From Shewanella psychromarinicola (GTDB lineage Bacteria > Pseudomonadota > Gammaproteobacteria > Enterobacterales > Shewanellaceae), in contig NZ_CP034073.1 of NCBI RefSeq assembly GCF_003855155.1, positions 1,984,001 to 2,048,000 on the forward strand: a DNA stretch of 64,000 nt. Reading direction: 5' to 3'. Positions within the stretch are counted from its first letter, which is position 1. Each line of letters starts with the position of its first letter. A program made the position numbers and the translations under genes. This document shows, one piece after another, positions 9,626 to 18,359 of this stretch. Under the pieces are notes generated by a model. The model had not been told where the DNA came from. It did not search any database and saw nothing but the letters and a program-made list of their open reading frames with translations.

Positions 9626-9838
9626 TTAGTAATGCGGTGGCGGTGTTTCATCTACCTGAGACGCCATATTACTGGGCTCAATAGCATGTAGTTTATTAAC
9701 CATTAATAGCATTTGCTGTTGCTGTCTGGCAACCAGTGCATTGAGTTTTATCACTTCTTGGTTTAACTCTTCAATGGTGATGTCTTGAAATGATAATCTC
9801 ATTTCAAGATCATCAATCTTTTGTAAAACGCGATCCAT
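9626..9838 (-). CDS. slyX: SlyX protein
   Basis: A 70-aa protein that is largely one coiled coil ([20 protein letters not shown] through LVARQQQQ), ending in the characteristic PPHY. SlyX is a small conserved gammaproteobacterial protein of unknown function, typically encoded next to fkpA, as here, where only the WD40 gene lies between. It lies 20 bp downstream of the WD40 lipoprotein gene, so the two probably form a transcription unit. Confidence 0.93.
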   Translation of the reverse strand: MDRVLQKIDDLEMRLSFQDITIEELNQEVIKLNALVARQQQQMLLMVNKLHAIEPSNMASQVDETPPPHY

Positions 9839-9858
9839 GTTGACCTCTTATTGATTAA

Positions 9859-10830
9859 TTAATGCTGCCAATACTCAACGAGACCTTGGCTGCTAATGCT
9901 GACTATTGATCCTGGTGCTATCATTGCGGCAGAGTATACTACAGCGCCTTTGTTTTGGGTGTTTTTACTCAGCTGAACTTGCCAACGTGAAAGTCGCTTG
10001 CCTGAGTTAATTTGCCATAAAAAAATTTCTCTTGATGGCGTGCCTGTCAGTAATTGCTGGTCATGATTAACAAAGCGAGCAGTTGAAAAGGTCATTTGGC
10101 GTCGGTTAATATCCAGATGACTGATTGGTTTACCTGTACCCGATTGCCATAGCGTTGCATTACCTGTGATATCGCTGGCAAAGCTGAGTGTTCCAGAATC
10201 ATTAATCACCACTTTAGTGATACGAGAGGTTAACTGCCATTGCTGGATTGGTTGACCCGTTTGGGCTTGCCAAAGAAGCACTTTACCGTCATTACCGCCA
10301 CTGAGTGCCTTATTACCATCGGCACTAATGGAGACACTATTGACTTTTTCTTGATGGCCCAAAAATTGGATTAGGCGCGCTTTTTCTGGTGACAATGACA
10401 TCACTGAGCCATCGACTAAACCAACAAGTGTTTGGCCTGTATTGGCTATGGCGACGCTTTGTGCATAAGAGGGTAACGACCACCATCCCACGGAAGACCC
10501 ATCGGTTAATCGCCATATTGCCAGCGAGTGACTGCTGATTGTCGCGGCATAGAGGTTATTAGCCGATATTGCGGTCTCAATGACGTTACTGGTATTTTTC
10601 TGCTGACCTTGCAGCCACTGATAGGACAGGGTTGAGGTGGTGATATCCCATACTTGTACACCGTTGTGAGCCGTACTAACCAGGGCAATACTGGCATCAT
10701 TAGATAGGCTTGCACTGTAACTGGCATCGGTAGTAATCACCTGTACTTTGGTGGCTGGAGGCTGGCATGCCGTTAATAGACCTGTTAGGACAAATATTGA
10801 CCAAAAAAGCAGCATTGGAACGCGTATCAT
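9859..10830 (-). CDS. WD40-repeat lipoprotein
   Basis: A 323-aa protein with a lipoprotein signal (LLTACQPP, Cys ~residue 22) and a chain of WD40 repeats, visible as repeated V/LxxWx endings: GVQVWD, LAIWR, VLLWQ, ATLWQ, IFLWQ and VEYWQ, with HxxxVxSVxxSxDG in the middle (HQEKVNSVSISADG). About seven blades would make one beta propeller. The likely role is protein interaction on the periplasmic face of an envelope membrane. A good AAGGAG precedes the ATG. It is divergent from fkpA across a 168-bp promoter region. Confidence 0.88.
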   Translation of the reverse strand: MIRVPMLLFWSIFVLTGLLTACQPPATKVQVITTDASYSASLSNDASIALVSTAHNGVQVWDITTSTLSYQWLQGQQKNTSNVIETAISANNLYAATISSHSLAIWRLTDGSSVGWWSLPSYAQSVAIANTGQTLVGLVDGSVMSLSPEKARLIQFLGHQEKVNSVSISADGNKALSGGNDGKVLLWQAQTGQPIQQWQLTSRITKVVINDSGTLSFASDITGNATLWQSGTGKPISHLDINRRQMTFSTARFVNHDQQLLTGTPSREIFLWQINSGKRLSRWQVQLSKNTQNKGAVVYSAAMIAPGSIVSISSQGLVEYWQH

Positions 10831-10998
10831 GAACTTGCTCCTTGAATTGTTGTCCTAAACATTGTCATATAAGGTTTGCCCAATGGTATAACCGTTTTAA
10901 CTAGTATAGAGTGGCAAATAAACATGACCACTTAAACATCTCATTGATTGAATGTATTAAGGTTATTGTAACCACTAAAGGATGCTGAGGAAGCTTTA

Positions 10999-11751
10999 AT
11001 GAAATCTATTTACAAATTATCGTTAGTTGCATTAGCCGTTGTAGGCCTTACTGCGTGTAATCAACCACAAGACGTTGCCCAAAAGAAAGTTGAGCTAACA
11101 ACTGATGTTCAGAAAGAAGCATATAGTGTTGGTGGTTCAATCGGTAAATACATGTCGGGCCACATTAAAGAGCAAGAAGAATTAGGTTTTGCTGTTGACC
11201 GCACCATGGTGATTAAAGGCTTTAGCGATGGCTTAGGCGAAGAAATGCAGTTAACTGAAGAAGAAATGAAGACTGTATTAGAAAACCTAGACAAAAAATT
11301 AAACGACAAGCGTTTAGAGCAAGCAGAAGCGTTAGCCGCTAAATCGATTGCTGAAGGCAAAAAGTTCTTAGAAGACAACAAAGCGAAAGAAGGTGTGACC
11401 ACAACTGAATCTGGTTTGCAGTATGAAGTATTAGAAGCCGGTAGCGGCGACAAACCTGCAGCAGAAGACTCTGTTGAAGTGCACTACCGTGGTACATTAG
11501 TCGATGGTACCGAGTTTGATAGCTCTTATGCTCGCGGCGAAACGGCTAAATTCCCACTAAACCGTGTTATCCCTGGTTGGACTGAAGGTTTACAGTTAAT
11601 GCCTGTAGGCGCTAAGTATAAGTTTGTTATCCCATCAGAATTAGCTTACGGCGAACGTGATACAGGCACTATTCCTGCTAATTCAACACTGGTTTTTGAT
11701 GTTGAATTAATCTCAGTAGAAAAAATGCCTGCAGCAACAGAAACCAAGTAA
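10999..11751 (+). CDS. fkpA: FKBP-type peptidyl-prolyl isomerase FkpA
   Basis: A 250-aa periplasmic folding chaperone. The N-terminal signal contains LTAC, so the protein may be lipid-anchored rather than freely soluble. Residues ~40-115 are the helical dimerisation domain (YSVGGSIGKYMSG at its start), and the C-terminal FKBP domain has VEVHYRGTLVDGTEFDSSY, GWTEGLQLM and IPSELAYGE. It catalyses cis-trans isomerisation of prolyl bonds and helps fold envelope proteins. A GAGGAAG precedes the ATG. A terminator follows. Confidence 0.95.
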   Translation: MKSIYKLSLVALAVVGLTACNQPQDVAQKKVELTTDVQKEAYSVGGSIGKYMSGHIKEQEELGFAVDRTMVIKGFSDGLGEEMQLTEEEMKTVLENLDKKLNDKRLEQAEALAAKSIAEGKKFLEDNKAKEGVTTTESGLQYEVLEAGSGDKPAAEDSVEVHYRGTLVDGTEFDSSYARGETAKFPLNRVIPGWTEGLQLMPVGAKYKFVIPSELAYGERDTGTIPANSTLVFDVELISVEKMPAATETK

Positions 11752-11797
11752 TATCGTCTATGTTACCGTCACTCAGTGATTGAAATATGGATATCAA

Positions 11798-11822
11798 AAA
11801 GGACGCTCCGGCGTCCTTTTTT
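11798..11822 (+). terminator. fkpA terminator
   Basis: A 9-bp stem (aaaggacgc, 11798-11806; gcgtccttt, 11811-11819) with a tccg loop and a T tract. The rest of the 320-bp spacer down to 12071 shows no credible gene. Confidence 0.9.
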
Positions 11823-12071
11823 GTTTACAATGTAGTGTGTTTAACCTTTAACCTTTCATCTTGGCTCAGGATAAATGATTCACTTAGCCTTTTGACATGA
11901 CTCAACCTTAGGTGGTTTGCTACATTCGCTATACCGAGCTAATAATGGTATTGCCATTAGCTTGTTGCCCACCTTGTCGATCATCTTCTAAAGATCACCT
12001 AGCCTCATCCCGCGAGTGCTTCATTGCGGTTCCGTGGCGCGTTATGAATAAAAAGGGCGATGACTCACTGA

Positions 12072-13052
12072 TTATAGCCATTTCAAGCGGTAGAATAAGT
12101 ACATTTGCAAGCCAATCAGCGCAAACAACCCGCCACAGAATGCAGCAAAAGCCCAGTTAGATTCAGCCCCAGGAATGCCGCCAATATTGACGCCCAATAA
12201 CCCAGTTAAAAACCCTAATGGTAAAAACACCGCCGAAATCAACGATAAAAAATACAGTCTTTGGTTCACTTGTTCTGATTGTTGCGATTGCAGTTCTTCT
12301 TGGGTGACACTGGCACGATCTCGTATCGCATCAAGGTCTTCAATGACCCGAATCAGGGTTTCGTGAATTTCTCGCAAGCGGACCTTGTCATTATGGTCAA
12401 ACAGTTCACTGGCTTCTTGTAGCATACGATAAAATGCTTCACGCTGAGGTGCTAAGTAGCGTCTTAACACTACCGTTTGCCTGCGCAGCTCAGCAATGTC
12501 GGTACGCAAGGTTTTGTTCACTTGAGTGACAACCCGTTCTTCTAATTCATCAAGCTGTTCTTCAAGCTTGCCAATAAACTCCACTTTACGCTGCGTCAGC
12601 CGCTCACAAATGGCCATAATAAACGCCGCACTATCAATGGGGCCTTTGCCTTGAGTGATCGCATCAGCAACATCAATCACCGATTGTAATTGACGCTCGC
12701 AGGTCGAAATGATTTTGTATTCTTCTGCGTAAATCCTCACCGCAACCATGTCTTCAGGGTCGGACCCAGGGTTTAAATTAACCCCACGCAATGCTAGTAA
12801 TATACCTTTTTCTGAGCTTAATACTCGTGGACGAGTATCGGTTGCTAGTAGGGTATCCATCTCAACTCTATCTAAGCCAGAGTTGAGGAGCCATTGACGA
12901 GCTTTAGGTTCACGATAGCGAAGATGTAGCCACAAAAGCCCATCAGTGGGCTGCCATTGTGCTATTTGTTCAATGGTAAGTGACTGGCCAGCATTTGGCC
13001 CTGTAAGCAACAAACTGTATATAAAACCATTATTCATTATCAGAGATTCCAT
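12072..13052 (-). CDS. zntB: CorA-family zinc transporter ZntB
   Basis: A 326-aa inner-membrane transporter with a long cytoplasmic domain (DTRPRV, RRYLAPQREAFYRM), a coiled-coil stalk, two C-terminal membrane helices and the loop signature GVNIGGIPG between them. This GxNxGGxP form separates ZntB from CorA (GMN). It ends RLKWL, as enterobacterial ZntB ends SKWL. ZntB moves zinc, by proton-coupled uptake according to recent work on E. coli. ATGs at 13052 and 13037 are both possible starts. Confidence 0.9.
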   Translation of the reverse strand: MESLIMNNGFIYSLLLTGPNAGQSLTIEQIAQWQPTDGLLWLHLRYREPKARQWLLNSGLDRVEMDTLLATDTRPRVLSSEKGILLALRGVNLNPGSDPEDMVAVRIYAEEYKIISTCERQLQSVIDVADAITQGKGPIDSAAFIMAICERLTQRKVEFIGKLEEQLDELEERVVTQVNKTLRTDIAELRRQTVVLRRYLAPQREAFYRMLQEASELFDHNDKVRLREIHETLIRVIEDLDAIRDRASVTQEELQSQQSEQVNQRLYFLSLISAVFLPLGFLTGLLGVNIGGIPGAESNWAFAAFCGGLFALIGLQMYLFYRLKWL

Positions 13053-13237
13053 GTGACCACTATCGCAATAATTTACGCTACTTTTTAATCATGCCCAAGT
13101 TTTAAACGAGCTTGTAGAATGACATTCTTTATTTATCGAACATTTAACCATCAAATACACGATTTGATCAGTTAACGATCAGCAGAGTGGCCAATCATCG
13201 GTTAAAATAGAAAAAATGCTAACAAAAGAGTACTAGT

Positions 13238-13609
13238 ATGGAATATCAGTTTCGTCGTAACCGCCTAGAAGGCAATTTTTTTGCTGAATTTAGTATGGAT
13301 CACGAGGTGCTAGGCCGATGGTTTGCTGAACAACTCGGTGATGATAATCGCAAAGCTAATTATATTCTTAGCCAAATAGCGGCCATTAAAAAAGGGACTC
13401 TCACTCATTGGCGAGATATCAGTGGGGATTTAACCATCGACATCGACACTGAGCAGGTTAGAGTCTTTGCCAATGTGATTGATTTTGATGAAAAATACCA
13501 ACTCGAAGATGCTATGAACTTATATGATGCCGAGTCTGAGTCTTATTGTGGTTTGGAAGACTTTGAGTCAGTACTGCAAAGTTGGTTAGCGTTTATTAAC
13601 GATAAATAA
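13238..13609 (+). CDS. yacL: UPF0231 protein YacL
   Basis: A 123-aa protein aligning along its length with E. coli YacL: MEYQFRRN, SMDHEVLGRWF, SGDLTIDIDTEQVRVFANV and MNLYDAESESYCGLEDF. The function is unknown. It is acidic and soluble, without a signal peptide or membrane segment. It stands alone between zntB (divergent) and narP (convergent). Confidence 0.9.
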   Translation: MEYQFRRNRLEGNFFAEFSMDHEVLGRWFAEQLGDDNRKANYILSQIAAIKKGTLTHWRDISGDLTIDIDTEQVRVFANVIDFDEKYQLEDAMNLYDAESESYCGLEDFESVLQSWLAFINDK

Positions 13610-13663
13610 CAACAAAACCACATTGAAGTGGCCTTGTTGAGTATGAACTTGGTTGTTAACGCG

Positions 13664-14293
13664 CTAATTATTAAGGTAGCGTACAGCCATTTCAGTGCGT
13701 GATTTCGCATTCGCTTTACGCAGTAAATTCTTCACGTGAACTTTGACCGTCCCTTCGCTGATGTGTAAATCATCAGAGATCATTCGATTACTTTTACCTT
13801 CGGCTAGTTCCTGTAATATTTGCAATTCACGAGGGGTTAAATTTTCTATCCAGCTATTATCGTCAATGGTGTTTTTTAACTCATAAATATAAGCCTCGAC
13901 TTCATCACTAATGACTCTGTGACCCAACATGGCTTTTTTAAGTTGCTCTAATAGTAAATCAGGCTCAGTGTCTTTGAGCAAATAACCATCAGCACCCGCG
14001 CGCAATAATCGAATGACATCTTGTTTTGCATCGGATACGGTTAAAATGACAATTCTTGCTGTCACTCCCTCTTGACGCATAGCGTTAAGAGTATCAAGGC
14101 CAGACATACCTTTCATATTCAAATCGAGCAAAATAATATCGGGTTCATTTTCGGCTACGGCTGCAAGAGCTTCTATGCCTGTGCCTGTTTCACCAAAAAG
14201 CGAAAAGTCGCTGTCGGAGGTGATTAATTGGCAAATACCACGACGTAATAATGGATGATCATCGACAACAAGTACGGAATACGGCTTACCCAT
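13664..14293 (-). CDS. narP: nitrate/nitrite response regulator NarP
   Basis: A 209-aa NarL/FixJ-family regulator. The receiver domain (residues 1-~120) shows VVDDHPLLRRG, the phosphoacceptor in DIILLDLNM and the conserved Lys in LLKDTEPD. The C-terminal LuxR-type helix-turn-helix is LTPRELQILQELAEGKSNRMISDDL followed by GTVKVHVKNLLRK. Overall similarity is to NarP rather than NarL. It overlaps narQ by 8 nt, so the two are cotranscribed, and it probably acts on the divergent nrfA promoter, which has a matching 7-2-7 box. Confidence 0.9.
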   Translation of the reverse strand: MGKPYSVLVVDDHPLLRRGICQLITSDSDFSLFGETGTGIEALAAVAENEPDIILLDLNMKGMSGLDTLNAMRQEGVTARIVILTVSDAKQDVIRLLRAGADGYLLKDTEPDLLLEQLKKAMLGHRVISDEVEAYIYELKNTIDDNSWIENLTPRELQILQELAEGKSNRMISDDLHISEGTVKVHVKNLLRKANAKSRTEMAVRYLNN

Positions 14294-16001
14294 TTAAAGG
14301 CTCCTGTTGAGGGGGGAAACTCAGCGTGACAGTAGTGCCGCCAAGCGGATTACTATTGAACGAAACGATACCATTCAGTTTGTTGGCGCGTTCATGCATG
14401 ATACCAATACCAAAATGTTGGTCTCGTTCTGCTAAATGTGTCACGCCAATACCATCATCACAAATTGAAATAGTAATCATGCCATTCTCAGTCAACTGAC
14501 AATCTACCACTATATGGGCAGGCTTTGCGTGTTTTATTGCATTTAATGTCGCTTCACGAATTAATTGCAAGATATGAATGTGTTGTTTAGCTTCAAGTAA
14601 ATGTGCTGATAGTGTGTAGTTCAACTGGATATCGATATTGGTTTGATGACGTAATTGCTCCAACATAACTTCAATCGCTTGACTTAAATTAGGCTCTTTA
14701 ATGGTTAACCTAAAGGTGGATAACAGCTCACGTAATTGTACATAAGCAGTACTGACACCTTCATTGATTTCCATCAACTGGCTTTCTACTTCAGGGCTAC
14801 GACAACTATTACCAAGGCTTTTACGTAATAAACTGACTTGAATTTTCAAAAATGATAATAATTGCCCAATAGAATCATGTAATTCCCTTGCGATGACCGC
14901 TCGCTCTTCTAATAGCGCCAGTTGTTGGCGTTGCTCACTTGCATTATGGATGGTAATGGAGCGCGTTAACATCATGGCAAAGTTTTCAAACAATAATTGG
15001 TTTAATGGTCGGTTAGAAATGACATCTAAATAGCCCAACTGTGTCTTTTCTATCAATAGCGGAAAATGTACCGATTCAGCTTGCAACTCTTTCGGCCAAC
15101 CGCCTTCTGCTTCAATGACATCTTCAGAGCCGTCATCATGTTCAACGATTAATCTGAGATAGGTTAAGTCTTCATAATATTTGAGTTGGTTGATTGCAGA
15201 TTGCAATGCTTTATAGTCAAGTTTATCGGCATGTAGCATTACGAGGTTGTCGTATAAAAACTTTAACTCGTTATTTGCTCGGGTTAATGCCAAGGTTTTC
15301 TCCGTTACTTGGTCTTCTAAATCCTCATATAAGCTGGCTAATTCAGCCGCCGTTTTCTGCAATGCGTTACCTAGAGCCGTCAGCTCAATATAACCCGTTT
15401 TAGGCATTTCAACGTTGAAGTTACCTTTAGAAATCGTTGCGGCGCTGTCCATTAATAATTGCAACGGTTTAACAACGCGTTTACGAGTGAACACTACAGC
15501 AAAGAAAGCGATAACTAACAAAATAGATAAGCCGATAATCTGTCCAATAACCAATAGCTTAAGTTTAAAGGCCGCGAACTGTTCCATCTTAAATACTAAG
15601 GTGTTAATGGTGTCGACAAAGTCGGTCAATGAATTAGAGTAAAGCTGTGTATTCCCTTGTTCTATATAGACCTTCATTACTTGCCACTTGTCGATAACCA
15701 CCAAGTATTGGTTTCTGAGTTCTTCAGGGCTATACCAAGCAAAGGAACGTTTAAGTGCTTCAGAGTTAAGTGTGTTTTCAAATTCAGTAATTTTTTTATC
15801 GGTATTATGACTGCCCGCATTGGTATACAACAAGAGCCGGTAACTTTGCATTCGCAGTGATCCCGAGGCATTAATCCCTTTGGCATCGCCTAAACTGAAG
15901 GTTAAATTGACGATAGAAAATACCGCTAAGCTTGATGACAACAAAATTAACATAAGCATTAAGCTTAAAATGGTGGAGGTAAGGCTGCCACGAGTAAACA
16001 T
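14286..16001 (-). CDS. narQ: nitrate/nitrite sensor histidine kinase NarQ
   Basis: A 571-aa membrane kinase. It has a first membrane helix at ~10-32 and a periplasmic NarX-type domain with the ligand-binding P-box INASGSLRMQSYRL. A second helix (~150-172), a HAMP domain (VVKPLQLLMDSAATISKGNF) and a cytoplasmic linker follow. Next are the HisKA_3 H-box ARELHDSIGQLLSFLKIQ (phosphorylated His) and an HATPase domain with NAIKHAKPAH and CDDGIG. It senses nitrate or nitrite in the periplasm and phosphorylates NarP. No NarX/NarL pair is seen nearby. Confidence 0.92.
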   Translation of the reverse strand: MFTRGSLTSTILSLMLMLILLSSSLAVFSIVNLTFSLGDAKGINASGSLRMQSYRLLLYTNAGSHNTDKKITEFENTLNSEALKRSFAWYSPEELRNQYLVVIDKWQVMKVYIEQGNTQLYSNSLTDFVDTINTLVFKMEQFAAFKLKLLVIGQIIGLSILLVIAFFAVVFTRKRVVKPLQLLMDSAATISKGNFNVEMPKTGYIELTALGNALQKTAAELASLYEDLEDQVTEKTLALTRANNELKFLYDNLVMLHADKLDYKALQSAINQLKYYEDLTYLRLIVEHDDGSEDVIEAEGGWPKELQAESVHFPLLIEKTQLGYLDVISNRPLNQLLFENFAMMLTRSITIHNASEQRQQLALLEERAVIARELHDSIGQLLSFLKIQVSLLRKSLGNSCRSPEVESQLMEINEGVSTAYVQLRELLSTFRLTIKEPNLSQAIEVMLEQLRHQTNIDIQLNYTLSAHLLEAKQHIHILQLIREATLNAIKHAKPAHIVVDCQLTENGMITISICDDGIGVTHLAERDQHFGIGIMHERANKLNGIVSFNSNPLGGTTVTLSFPPQQEPLNG

Positions 16002-16146
16002 AAAATCCTGTTGTTGATAGTGATTAGTGATTAAAAATAAGCCAAAAGTATTGTTTTATATCGTGTCCAATAGTGTGTTCTACATTAGGTATGGGTTGAT
16101 AACATTAACAAGTTTACAAAACTGTGAAATACATCCTGTTTACATG

Positions 16147-16160
16147 TTGATCTGGCGCAA
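16147..16160 (+). promoter_or_regulatory. weak FNR/EtrA-like site upstream of nrfA
   Basis: TTGAT-ctgg-CGCAA has a perfect left half of the FNR consensus (TTGAT-N4-ATCAA) and a right half with two mismatches. Its position ~130 bp before nrfA would suit anaerobic activation by EtrA/FNR; Crp binding is an alternative. Confidence 0.35.
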
Positions 16161-16173
16161 ACTTTCATCGCTA

Positions 16174-16189
16174 TACCCCATAAGGGGTA
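16174..16189 (+). promoter_or_regulatory. NarP/NarL 7-2-7 box upstream of nrfA
   Basis: TACCCCA-TA-AGGGGTA is a near-perfect inverted heptamer pair with a 2-nt spacer. That is the arrangement NarP requires in E. coli (consensus TACYYMT-N2-AKRRGTA), with one mismatch in the left half. It lies between the divergent narQ and nrfA genes. Confidence 0.75.
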
Positions 16190-16278
16190 TATTTAAAGTT
16201 GAATTAAATAGCTAACTTTGACCTTGGAGATGTCGTGATTATTAAATTAAATATAATGTAACACGGAGATAAAGGGTG

Positions 16279-17673
16279 ATGAAGATGAATGTAAAATCAA
16301 TTGCACTGGGTGCAGTGATTGCAGCCAGTTTTATGGCTGCAGGCGCAATGGCGAGTGATAAAACCGAACCGCGTAATGAGGTTTATAAAGATAAATTTTC
16401 AAAGCAATATGACAGCTGGCATGCTACTGAGGAAAGCAAAGAAGTTGTTGATATGTTAGAAAAAGTACCTAGCCTAGTTGTATTATGGGCAGGTTACGGC
16501 TTCGCTAAAGATTACAATGCACCACGTGGTCATATGTATGCGGTTACTGACGTAACTAACTCATTACGTACCGGTGCGCCAAAAAATGCTCAAGATGGTC
16601 CAATGCCAATGGCGTGTTGGAGCTGTAAAAGCCCTGATGTACCTCGGGTGATTGAAGAGCAAGGTGAAGATGGTTATTTCAGTGGTAAGTGGGCTAAAGG
16701 CGGTCCAGAAATAGTCAATGTGCTTGGTTGTGGCGATTGTCATGAAAAAGGTTCTTCAAAGTTACGCATGTCACGTCCATTTGCGGCTCGCGCAATGGAT
16801 ACATTGAATACGCCATTTGATAAAGCTTCTCGTAAAGACAAGCAATCAATGGTATGTGCTCAATGTCACGTAGAATACTATTTCGAGAAAACCGCAGAAC
16901 GTCCTGGTTTCGTTAAATTCCCTTGGGATATGGGGACGACTGTTGAGCAAATGGAAGTGTATTACGACAGCATGGAATTCTCTGATTGGACCCATGCTGT
17001 GTCTAAAACTCCTATGCTAAAAGCACAACATCCTGGTTATGAAACTTGGAAAATGGGCGTGCACGGTCAAAATAACGTGAGTTGTATTGATTGTCATATG
17101 CCTAAAGTGACTAACGACAAAGGCCGCAAATTTACAGACCATAAAGTGGGTAACCCATTTGATCGCTTTGAAGAAACCTGTGCAACTTGTCACAGTCAAA
17201 GCAAAGAGTTTATGGTTAAGCAAGTTAATGAAAGCAAAAAGAAAGCACAAGACTTAAAAGCACGTGTTGAAACTCAATTAGTTAAAGCTCACTTTGAAGC
17301 TAAAGCTGCGTGGGATGCTGGTGCAACTGAAGTTGAAATGAAGCCAATCCTAATGGATATTCGTCATTCACAATGGCGTTGGGATTACGCAACTGCTTCT
17401 CATGGTGCATCAACTCATGCTCCTGCTGAAGTATTACGTATTTTAGGTACTTCATTGGATAAAGCGGCTGATGCTCGTGTTAAATTGGCTCAGCTACTAG
17501 GTGCTAAAGGTGTTAAGCAACCTATTGCATACCCTGACACTTCAACTAAAGCAAAAGCACAAGCCGCTTTAGGTATGAACATGAAAACCATGAATGCTGA
17601 AAAAGCTGAGTTTAAGAAAACACTGGTTCCTCAGTGGAAAGAAGAAGCTAAAAAGCGTGAAGCGACTTACTAA
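16279..17673 (+). CDS. nrfA: ammonia-forming cytochrome c nitrite reductase NrfA
   Basis: A ~464-aa periplasmic pentaheme enzyme that reduces nitrite to ammonium with six electrons. A signal peptide ends near AMASDKTEP. The active-site heme is bound by CWSCK (lysine axial ligand), and four further hemes by CGDCH, CAQCH, CIDCH and CATCH. No nrfBCD follows; in Shewanella electrons come from the quinol dehydrogenase CymA (family knowledge). GTG 16276, ATG 16279 and ATG 16285 all lie at the start; an AAAGGG is closest to suiting the last two. A terminator follows at 17732. Confidence 0.96.
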   Translation: MKMNVKSIALGAVIAASFMAAGAMASDKTEPRNEVYKDKFSKQYDSWHATEESKEVVDMLEKVPSLVVLWAGYGFAKDYNAPRGHMYAVTDVTNSLRTGAPKNAQDGPMPMACWSCKSPDVPRVIEEQGEDGYFSGKWAKGGPEIVNVLGCGDCHEKGSSKLRMSRPFAARAMDTLNTPFDKASRKDKQSMVCAQCHVEYYFEKTAERPGFVKFPWDMGTTVEQMEVYYDSMEFSDWTHAVSKTPMLKAQHPGYETWKMGVHGQNNVSCIDCHMPKVTNDKGRKFTDHKVGNPFDRFEETCATCHSQSKEFMVKQVNESKKKAQDLKARVETQLVKAHFEAKAAWDAGATEVEMKPILMDIRHSQWRWDYATASHGASTHAPAEVLRILGTSLDKAADARVKLAQLLGAKGVKQPIAYPDTSTKAKAQAALGMNMKTMNAEKAEFKKTLVPQWKEEAKKREATY

Positions 17674-17731
17674 TAAGTTTTACGGTGAGCATTAACACTC
17701 ACCTCATGTAAAACCAGAAGCAATATAGCAA

Positions 17732-17759
17732 ACAGCCCTCATTTGAGGGCTGTTTTTTT
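17732..17759 (+). terminator. nrfA terminator
   Basis: A 9-bp perfect stem, acagccctc (17732-17740) with gagggctgt (17745-17753), an attt loop and a run of seven T. Confidence 0.92.
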
Positions 17760-17827
17760 ATGTGTTTGGCGTAGAAGTCGCAGATCAATCGATTGCTGTT
17801 ATGTGCCATTAATGGTGGGGTAATAGT

Positions 17828-17844
17828 TGCACCAAAACAATGCG
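17828..17844 (+). promoter_or_regulatory. NtrC-like site 1 upstream of glnK
   Basis: TGCACCAAAACAATGCG matches the left half of the NtrC consensus (TGCACCA-N3-TGGTGCA) fully and the right half partly. It lies ~136 bp upstream of the predicted sigma-54 start, the usual enhancer distance. Confidence 0.55.
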
Positions 17845-17857
17845 GCGCTGTTTTCTG

Positions 17858-17874
17858 TGCACTCGATTGGTGCT
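17858..17874 (+). promoter_or_regulatory. NtrC-like site 2 upstream of glnK
   Basis: TGCACTCGATTGGTGCT keeps both TGCAC and GGTGC arms of the NtrC palindrome at correct spacing. It is centred 30 bp from site 1, about three helical turns, so the two face the same side, as in paired NtrC enhancers. Confidence 0.65.
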
Positions 17875-17937
17875 GTTCTGTTAACAAATAAAATACAAAA
17901 TAAAATAAAAACCATATATAACAGACTGTTGAAAAAG

Positions 17938-17953
17938 TGGCCTAATGATTGAA
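17938..17953 (+). promoter_or_regulatory. glnKp: sigma-54-like promoter for glnK-amtB
   Basis: TGG-CCTAATGATT-GA has the -24 GG and the -12 element (TTGA instead of TTGC) separated by 10 bp, as sigma-54 requires. The start point would be ~17964, about 47 bp before glnK. Confidence 0.45.
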
Positions 17954-18010
17954 TTAACTCATTCAACAACAAAACAACAACCATTTTTTTTCACACTTTT
18001 GGAGGTCGAG

Positions 18011-18349
18011 ATGAAACTCGTCAGCGCTATCATCAAGCCATTTAAATTGGATGATGTCCGTGAAGCTATTGCAGGCATGGGCATTGAGGGTATGACTGTA
18101 ACTGAGGTAAAAGGCTTTGGACGTCAAAAGGGTCACACAGAACTTTATCGTGGGGCAGAGTATCAAGTAGACTTTTTACCAAAAGTAAAATTAGAAATTG
18201 CCACCAAGGATGAAAACTTGGACATGCTTATTGAAGCGATTACCAGTGCCGCTCATACCGGCAAAATTGGTGATGGTAAAATATTTGTAACTGATTTAGA
18301 ACAAGCGATCCGTATCCGTACGGGTGAACTTGATAACGAAGCATTATAA
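18011..18349 (+). CDS. glnK: nitrogen regulatory protein PII (GlnK)
   Basis: A 112-aa trimeric PII signal protein. It starts MKLVSAIIKPFKLDDVREA, has the uridylylated T-loop tyrosine in GHTELYRGAEYQVDF, and the C-terminal signature TGKIGDGKIFV. The ATG at 18011 follows a strong TTTGGAGGT; the longer upstream frame (from 17945) precedes that ribosome binding site and is not expected to be translated. GlnK reports nitrogen status and plugs AmtB. The genes are 10 bp apart, the classic glnK-amtB operon, and NtrC and sigma-54 elements lie upstream. Confidence 0.96.
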   Translation: MKLVSAIIKPFKLDDVREAIAGMGIEGMTVTEVKGFGRQKGHTELYRGAEYQVDFLPKVKLEIATKDENLDMLIEAITSAAHTGKIGDGKIFVTDLEQAIRIRTGELDNEAL

Positions 18350-18359
18350 GGGGGCGGTG

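Noticed and set aside
11912..12160. 82-codon frame after fkpA
   Set aside because: Overlaps the zntB 3' end in antisense and has no ribosome binding site.
17945..18010. N-terminal extension of GlnK
   Set aside because: It lies upstream of the strong ribosome binding site, overlaps the predicted promoter, and PII proteins begin at MKLV.
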